From positions 2,668,501-2,732,500 of the forward strand of contig NZ_CP022655.2 of the NCBI RefSeq assembly GCF_002243345.2: a DNA stretch of 64,000 nt, written 5' to 3'. Source of the stretch: Paenibacillus sp. RUD330 (GTDB taxonomy: Bacteria > Bacillota > Bacilli > Paenibacillales > Paenibacillaceae). How positions within the stretch are numbered: position 1 is the stretch's first letter; each line of letters opens with the position of its first letter. Shown in pieces: positions 59,448 through 64,000 of this stretch. The position numbers and the translations under genes are program-made. The notes under the pieces are model-generated. The model made no database searches. It was not told the origin of the DNA and was given only the letters and a program-made list of their open reading frames with translations.

Positions 59448-59469
59448 AATAACAAATCGTATTGTTATT
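59448..59469. promoter_or_regulatory. Candidate operator AATAACAA-6 bp-TTGTTATT
   Basis: Perfect 8-bp inverted arms separated by ATCGTA lie about 35 bp upstream of the MFS start in an AT-rich region. The binding protein is unknown; no regulator gene is adjacent. Confidence 0.5.
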
Positions 59470-59502
59470 CATTTGTAAAATAAAAAAAGAGCGGAGGATT
59501 GA

Positions 59503-60702
59503 TTGTTGAAAAGGATTTTTGGTTTAAGCTGCGGATTTTATTTCTTGATCGGTGTTACCAGCGTTGTTTTAGGCACTCTTTTGCCCCAGCTGTTGACCAC
59601 CTACAATCGCTCGTACAGCGATGGCGGAACGTTGTTGTTTTTGCAGTTTCTCGGCTTTTTGGCTGGTGTGATGGCGTCTCCTGTCATGTCAGCCCGGTTG
59701 GGAAGGAAGAGGCTGCTGACGCTGGCCTTGGCATGCATTGCCGGCGGATATTTCGTGATGGGCTTGCTGCCCCATTGGACTTGGATGCTCATCATGACCA
59801 TCGCCGCAGGCTTCGGCTCCGGCATGATCGAATCCACGATCGGAGCCTTCACGATTGAATTCGCGGAGGAACAAAAAGCGGTTGCCATGACCAAGCTGGA
59901 CGTTTATTTCGGTGTCGGCGCGCTTCTGATTCCGGCTTTGGCCAGCCTGTACATCTTTTTTGATCTCTGGCGCTACACCTTTTTCACCCTATCGGCCATG
60001 ACCTTCCTGCTGCTGCTGCTCTGGAGCAAGGTGCCCGGCGCAGGCTCGGCAGGTGTCATTGAAGCCGGGGCGGCGGAACCCGGAAATCGGAAGCTCCGGT
60101 ATTCAGGAAGGAGCCTTCGGATCCTGATTCTATTCGCGGCCTTCTTCTTCGTCTATATGGGCTTGGAGCTGGGACTCATGAATTTCCTCCCCTCTCTATT
60201 CATCGAAACGATTCATGCCAAGAATTCCGAAGCTTCATTGAGCGTCACGATCCTGTGGACTGCCATGGTGATCGGCCGGCTGTTCGTAGGGAGGATCGCG
60301 GAATCGATCCGGTATATCCCTTTCTTGTTCTGGAGCGCGGCCGGGACGCTTCTGCTCCTTTCCGCCATGGCCATCCTATCCAGCGAGTGGGCCCCCTATC
60401 TGCTCGTGTTCGGAGTCGGTCTGTCCATGTCGGGGCTGTTCTCCATCGCTCTCGTGTACGCCAACACGCTGATTCCCGGACGGACCGAGAAAACGACCAG
60501 CATCCTGATCGCTTCAGGCGGGATCGGCGGTGCGGTTCTGCAATATTTGATCGGCTGGAGCATGGCCCGAGGCGCCGCCATTCATACGATCTGGCTGTTT
60601 GCGGGCTTTAGCGCTGTACTGCTTCTGTCTATTGGCCTGGCCGACAAATGGAGCGCCGCGGTTAGAAGCGCTCCCCTGATCCAGCCCGGCAAGGAGCTGT
60701 AG
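59503..60702 (+). CDS. MFS transporter, sugar-type
   Basis: This protein has 399 residues with twelve hydrophobic segments. It resembles the FucP/YfkF-like MFS branch (LPQLLTTYNRSYSDGGTLLFLQFLGFLAGVMASPVMSARLGRKRLL). The start is TTG at 59503, or the adjacent TTG at 59506, after GGAGG. It is the first gene of a probable operon with an aminotransferase, a zinc dehydrogenase and a HAD phosphatase, so it may import or export an amino sugar or related polyol. Confidence 0.85.
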   Translation: MLKRIFGLSCGFYFLIGVTSVVLGTLLPQLLTTYNRSYSDGGTLLFLQFLGFLAGVMASPVMSARLGRKRLLTLALACIAGGYFVMGLLPHWTWMLIMTIAAGFGSGMIESTIGAFTIEFAEEQKAVAMTKLDVYFGVGALLIPALASLYIFFDLWRYTFFTLSAMTFLLLLLWSKVPGAGSAGVIEAGAAEPGNRKLRYSGRSLRILILFAAFFFVYMGLELGLMNFLPSLFIETIHAKNSEASLSVTILWTAMVIGRLFVGRIAESIRYIPFLFWSAAGTLLLLSAMAILSSEWAPYLLVFGVGLSMSGLFSIALVYANTLIPGRTEKTTSILIASGGIGGAVLQYLIGWSMARGAAIHTIWLFAGFSAVLLLSIGLADKWSAAVRSAPLIQPGKEL

Positions 60703-60801
60703 GCGCTCCGGATTCAATCGGCAGGTCGTTGTTGAGGAGGTGATGCCGCAAATACGTGAGGCTCCGATGAAATCATTCCTATCCCTATTGGAGGTACAAT
60801 C

Positions 60802-62046
60802 ATGCAAACGTTGACAAAAGACCGGTTCAGGTACGGAAAAGGAATTAAGCTGATCGATGATTCAGGAGTCGAATACCTCGACGGGGTATCCGGCACCTTC
60901 AACCTTTCCCTCGGCTACAACCACCCCTATGTCGTGGAAAAAGTGCAGGAGCAGGTCGGCAATCTTACCCATATGTCCTCTTCCTTTACCGAGCCTTATG
61001 TGAATGAGGTCTTGGATCATCTTGTCGAGTATGCTCCCAACGGAATCAACACCGGTTGGATGCGGGATATCACCGGCTCCACCGCCAACGAATGCGCGAC
61101 GAAAATCGCTCAGAAGTATACCCAGTCCACGGACATCGTCAGCCTGTTCTTGTCCCATCACGGCCAAACCCAATTTGCGACAGGGATTTCTGGCAATGCT
61201 TTCCGGCGCAAGAAATTCCCCAATTCCGCCGCCGCGAATTCCCTGCATGTGCCTGCTCCCTATTGCTATCGGTGCCCGTTCAACGCTTCGCGCCCGAATT
61301 GCGGGTTTCAATGCATCGAAGCCATCTCCGACCATATCGAATATGCGAGCTCGGGATCGGTCGCCTGCATGATTATCGAGCCCATTCTTGGCAATGGGGG
61401 CAATATCATTCCTCCTGAGGGCTACTTCGAGCGCCTCCGCAAATTATGCGATGAATACAACCTCATTCTAATCGCCGACGAGGTCCAGACCGGCATCGGC
61501 CGCACCGGCTACATGTTTGCAAGCGAGCTCTTCGACATCCGGCCCGATATGATCACCCTTGCCAAGGGGTTGGGAGGAATCGGGGTGCCGGTGGCGGCGG
61601 TGCTGATGCAATCCCGATTGGATGTGCTGGAGAAGCATGAACATTCCTTCACGTCCGGCAGCAATCTGATCTCGGTCACGGCCGCCAAATCAACCTTGGA
61701 TGTCGTGTCCGAGCCTGGCTTCCTTGACGAGGTGAAGCTGAAAGGCGAGATATTGGGCGAGCTGCTGGGCGAGCTGGCGGAAAAGCACTCCTGCATCGGC
61801 GAAGCGCGCGGCGTCGGGCTTATGTGGGGCCTTGAAATCGTCGACAGCGAGGACGCTCCCGATGTGGCGAAGGCAAATGCGGCCATCAACCGGGCTTTCA
61901 GCGACCAGCGCCTCATCTTGAGGGGATCGCGGTACGGCTTCGGCAATGTCGTGAAGGTGCGTCCTTCCCTGACAGTCACCGCGGATGAGCTCGTGGAAAT
62001 CGTGGGCAGATTGGATTCGGTTCTGGACAGTCTTGAAAACAGTTGA
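60802..62046 (+). CDS. Class III PLP-dependent aminotransferase
   Basis: This protein has 414 residues of fold type I. LIADEVQTGIGRTGYMFASELF carries the aspartate that contacts the pyridine nitrogen, and LAKGLGGIGVP carries the PLP-binding lysine. A cysteine-rich stretch CYRCPFNASRPNCGFQCIEA (about 155-175) is also present. The ATG follows TTGGAGG. Class III enzymes transfer omega- or amino-sugar amines to keto acids. The adjacent dehydrogenase could supply the ketone acceptor. Confidence 0.88.
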   Translation: MQTLTKDRFRYGKGIKLIDDSGVEYLDGVSGTFNLSLGYNHPYVVEKVQEQVGNLTHMSSSFTEPYVNEVLDHLVEYAPNGINTGWMRDITGSTANECATKIAQKYTQSTDIVSLFLSHHGQTQFATGISGNAFRRKKFPNSAAANSLHVPAPYCYRCPFNASRPNCGFQCIEAISDHIEYASSGSVACMIIEPILGNGGNIIPPEGYFERLRKLCDEYNLILIADEVQTGIGRTGYMFASELFDIRPDMITLAKGLGGIGVPVAAVLMQSRLDVLEKHEHSFTSGSNLISVTAAKSTLDVVSEPGFLDEVKLKGEILGELLGELAEKHSCIGEARGVGLMWGLEIVDSEDAPDVAKANAAINRAFSDQRLILRGSRYGFGNVVKVRPSLTVTADELVEIVGRLDSVLDSLENS

Positions 62047-62059
62047 GGAGGAGAAACGG

Positions 62060-63097
62060 ATGCAAGCATTGGTGTACAACTCGGCTTGGGATGTCGCTCT
62101 TGAAGAAAGGCCCGTACCTGCGATTAAAAAGGATAACCAGGTGCTGGTCCGCATCAAGGCTACAGGCGTATGCGGCACGGATCTCGGAATCGTGAGCGGG
62201 AAATATCAGGCGTCGTCCTCCATCATCCTCGGCCATGAATCGGCGGGAGAAGTGGTCCTTGTCGGCAAGGCCGTCACGACGCTGCAGCCAGGAGACCGGG
62301 TCGTGATCGATCCGACCTACTACTGCGGGCAGTGCGGGATGTGCAGGACGGGCCGGCAAAACCACTGCGCCCACAAGTCCGTCACGGAAACGGGCGTCAG
62401 CGCCGACGGCACGTTCACCGACTATTATGTTGCCGAAGACCGCTTTTTGTACAAGCTGCAGGACCATATCAGCTATGAGGAGGCGACCTTGACCGAGCCG
62501 CTCAGCTGCATCCTGACCGGAATCAACCACATCAACCTTCTTCCCAATTTCCGGACGATCATTCTGGGTGCCGGTCCGATCGGCATTCTGTACAGCCATG
62601 CGCTCGCTTCCAAAGGCGTATCGGGCTCTCTGGTGGACATTTCCAAGGAAAGGCTCGCCAAAGCGGCCTCGATCGCTCCCGACCGCTGGGAGGCCTACGA
62701 TTCCTTCCAGGCAGCCGCCGAGGCGGCCGATCCAGCTGGGCGGCAGGTCGATCTGATCGTAGACACGACAGGCGTTGTCGGCACTCAGGTCATCTCCAAC
62801 CTGGCCAACGGCGGCTACCTGATGCTGGTAGGCTTAAGAGACGGCACAAGCACGTTCAATCCGAAGGAAATCGTGGACCGGAGCTTGAAGATCATCGGCT
62901 CCATCGATTCCTTGGGAACCTTTTCGACCGCTCATTACTTGATCGGACAGCGGATCGTTCCCGCCAAAGAAATCATTACCCATACGTTTCCACTGGACCG
63001 GTACAAGGAAGCCTTCCAGGCTCTCGGATGCGATCTGAACGGAAGAACGCTCCATCCGTCCTCCCATGCGATCAAGGTCATTCTTCAGTCCAGCTGA
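62060..63097 (+). CDS. Zinc-containing alcohol/polyol dehydrogenase (MDR)
   Basis: This protein has 345 residues, starting at MQALVYNSAWDVAL behind GAGGAGGAG; earlier in-frame codons belong to the aminotransferase end. Catalytic zinc ligands are C in GVCGTDLG and H in GHESAGEV; the structural zinc cysteines are CGQCGMCRTGRQNHC. The NAD motif is GAGPIGILY. It resembles sorbitol/threonine dehydrogenases. It lies 13 bp after the aminotransferase gene, which suggests a two-step alcohol-ketone-amine conversion, in either direction. Confidence 0.9.
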   Translation: MQALVYNSAWDVALEERPVPAIKKDNQVLVRIKATGVCGTDLGIVSGKYQASSSIILGHESAGEVVLVGKAVTTLQPGDRVVIDPTYYCGQCGMCRTGRQNHCAHKSVTETGVSADGTFTDYYVAEDRFLYKLQDHISYEEATLTEPLSCILTGINHINLLPNFRTIILGAGPIGILYSHALASKGVSGSLVDISKERLAKAASIAPDRWEAYDSFQAAAEAADPAGRQVDLIVDTTGVVGTQVISNLANGGYLMLVGLRDGTSTFNPKEIVDRSLKIIGSIDSLGTFSTAHYLIGQRIVPAKEIITHTFPLDRYKEAFQALGCDLNGRTLHPSSHAIKVILQSS

Positions 63098-63136
63098 TCC
63101 CGTTCCAATCATTCTGCAATCAAGGGAGAGAAATTC

Positions 63137-63856
63137 ATGAACGCATGGAGTTTATCCGACTGGCAAGAAAGCCCGATCCAGGCGGTTCTGTTCGATATGG
63201 ACGGCGTGCTCGTCGACAGCGAGCCGATTTATTTCGAGATCGAGCGAAGCTCGTTCGTCCACTTCGGCGCTTCCGTCGATGATGAGGAGCATCATGGCTA
63301 TGTCGGCATTACGCTGGAAACGATGTGGCGGCGTGTGCTGGACAAGCATCGGATCAACGCCAGCCTCGAGGAGGTTTTGTCCCATCACAAGGAAAAGGTG
63401 CTGACGACTTTGGCCCGGCCGGACCGTCTCGAGGCCATGCCGGATGTCGAGCGCTTGCTGGGCTTTCTCCAGGAGAGGCAAGTTCCGCTCGCTGTCGCCT
63501 CCTCCTCCCCTCGGGCATTGATCGAGATCATCATGGAGCGCACCGGGCTCGGGAAGTACTTCGACGTCAAGGTCAGCGGCGAGGAAGTCGATCGAGGCAA
63601 GCCGGCGCCGGATATTTTCCTTCATGCGGCGAGCTTGCTGAATGCGGAGCCTGCCTCCTGCCTCGTCATCGAAGATTCGCGCAATGGAGTCCAGGCTGCG
63701 AAGAGCGCGGGAATGCGATGCATCGGCTACCGCAATCCGGGATCCGGCAACCAGGACCTTGCCATGGCCGATGTCGTCATAACGGCTTACCGGGAGCTGT
63801 TGGATATTCGGGATACGCTGCCGATCTCTCCGCTTGTTCTGGAGAACAAGGCTTGA
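63137..63856 (+). CDS. HAD-superfamily phosphatase / beta-phosphoglucomutase-like
   Basis: This protein has 239 residues. HAD motif I DMDGVLVDSEP has nucleophile D20 and D22; motif II is ASSSPRALI, motif III is the K in DRGKPAPDIF, and motif IV is VIEDSRNGVQAAKSAGM. The cap is the helical type of the phosphoglycolate phosphatase/beta-PGM subfamily. The ATG follows AGGGAGAG. It is the last gene of the operon and could dephosphorylate a sugar phosphate in the same pathway. Confidence 0.9.
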   Translation: MNAWSLSDWQESPIQAVLFDMDGVLVDSEPIYFEIERSSFVHFGASVDDEEHHGYVGITLETMWRRVLDKHRINASLEEVLSHHKEKVLTTLARPDRLEAMPDVERLLGFLQERQVPLAVASSSPRALIEIIMERTGLGKYFDVKVSGEEVDRGKPAPDIFLHAASLLNAEPASCLVIEDSRNGVQAAKSAGMRCIGYRNPGSGNQDLAMADVVITAYRELLDIRDTLPISPLVLENKA

Positions 63857-63896
63857 AGGCGACGGAACAACAGACAAGGTAAGGGGGAAAAAGAAA

Positions 63897-63940
63897 AGCC
63901 CGAAGATCCTGCCTCCGGAACGAGGCGGGATCTTCGGGCT
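63897..63940. terminator. Terminator hairpin at the end of the MFS-HAD operon
   Basis: AGCCCGAAGATCC pairs with GGATCTTCGGGCT around an 18-base loop that itself has a partial stem. It separates the operon from a probable convergent gene at the right edge. Confidence 0.75.
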
Positions 63941-63954
63941 GCTGGCGGCTGGAA

Positions 63955-64000
63955 TCAGTCCTCGCCAGGCTCGGCATGGACATCCGTATCGGGCTCGGCC
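63955..64000 (-). CDS. C-terminal end of a possible convergent gene (partial)
   Basis: On the minus strand a frame open from the window edge ends EPDTDVHAEPGED followed by TGA at 63955-63957, just beyond the shared terminator. The acidic tail cannot be assigned to a family, and the gene is only inferred from frame and position. Confidence 0.3.
   Translation of the reverse strand, partial: AEPDTDVHAEPGED

Larger units (their letters stand above)
58789..59502. other. 714-bp region: terminator, unassigned sequence and the promoter of the MFS operon
   Basis: After the terminator at 58868-58899, a minus-strand frame (about 58939-59270) stays open for some 110 codons but has no start with a ribosome-binding site and no recognisable motif. 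From about 59340 the DNA becomes markedly AT-rich and contains a palindrome at 59448, which I take as the regulatory region of the next operon. Confidence 0.5.

Noticed and set aside
60743-60813. 23-codon frame after GAGGAGG upstream of the aminotransferase
   Set aside because: The spacing between ribosome-binding site and ATG is only two bases, and the frame runs into the aminotransferase start; not convincing as a leader peptide.

Overview
The window looks like a chromosomal segment of a high-GC Paenibacillus or a close relative in the Paenibacillaceae. The indications are strong GGAGG ribosome-binding sites with frequent GTG and TTG starts, a GH11 xylanase and a CE4 deacetylase that share a CBM36-type domain, many AraC regulators paired with glycan genes, and a nine-gene cnt-type metallophore operon in the Staphylococcus aureus order. 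I saw no rRNA, tRNA, CRISPR array, prophage or intact insertion sequence.

Layout. Positions 1-5.3 kb hold the 3' end of a non-ribosomal peptide synthetase (C-A-T-TE, with a threonine code in the A domain), an MbtH-like protein and an MFS exporter; this matches the end of a bacillibactin/paenibactin (dhbF-type) siderophore locus. Positions 5.4-8.8 kb hold an AraC regulator divergent from a GH31 glycosidase, then a decayed carbohydrate-binding fragment. Positions 9.1-15.2 kb hold two convergent paralogous TetR regulators, an ABC exporter with two ATPases and one permease, a quinone-oxidoreductase-like MDR protein and an HXXEE membrane protein. Positions 15.3-24.7 kb hold the cntKLMABCDFE operon behind a promoter with two Zur-like palindromes. 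Positions 25-32.3 kb hold a TetR gene overlapping a methionine aminopeptidase, a covalent-flavin oxidase, a PadR-DUF1048-DUF1048-ABC cassette, an esterase and a broken MDR gene.

Positions 32.4-37.6 kb are filled by one giant repeat protein (1719 aa, ten roughly 100-aa repeats plus a terminal DUF11). After an acetyltransferase and a VOC protein come the xylanase/deacetylase pair (39.6-41.8 kb) with a perfect cre site in its promoter. Positions 43-52.6 kb hold a small Hanks-type kinase, a basic micro-protein and a set of AraC regulators around two PhyH-type dioxygenases, a sugar-isomerase-like TIM barrel and a GH78 alpha-L-rhamnosidase. Positions 52.8-64 kb hold a lipoprotein, an aldo-keto reductase/MFS operon behind a MerR-type promoter, a lone pair of peptide-type ABC permeases, and an MFS-aminotransferase-dehydrogenase-HAD operon.

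How the genes work together. Two metallophore pathways, a catecholate-type iron siderophore and a nicotianamine-like zinc/broad-metal opine, lie within 25 kb and each carries its own MFS exporter. The cnt operon is self-contained: CntK should racemise histidine, CntL add aminobutyrate, CntM condense a keto acid, CntE export the product, and CntABCDF re-import the metal complex. The rest is a plant-polysaccharide lifestyle (xylan, rhamnosides, alpha-glycosides) with locally regulated efflux and redox genes.
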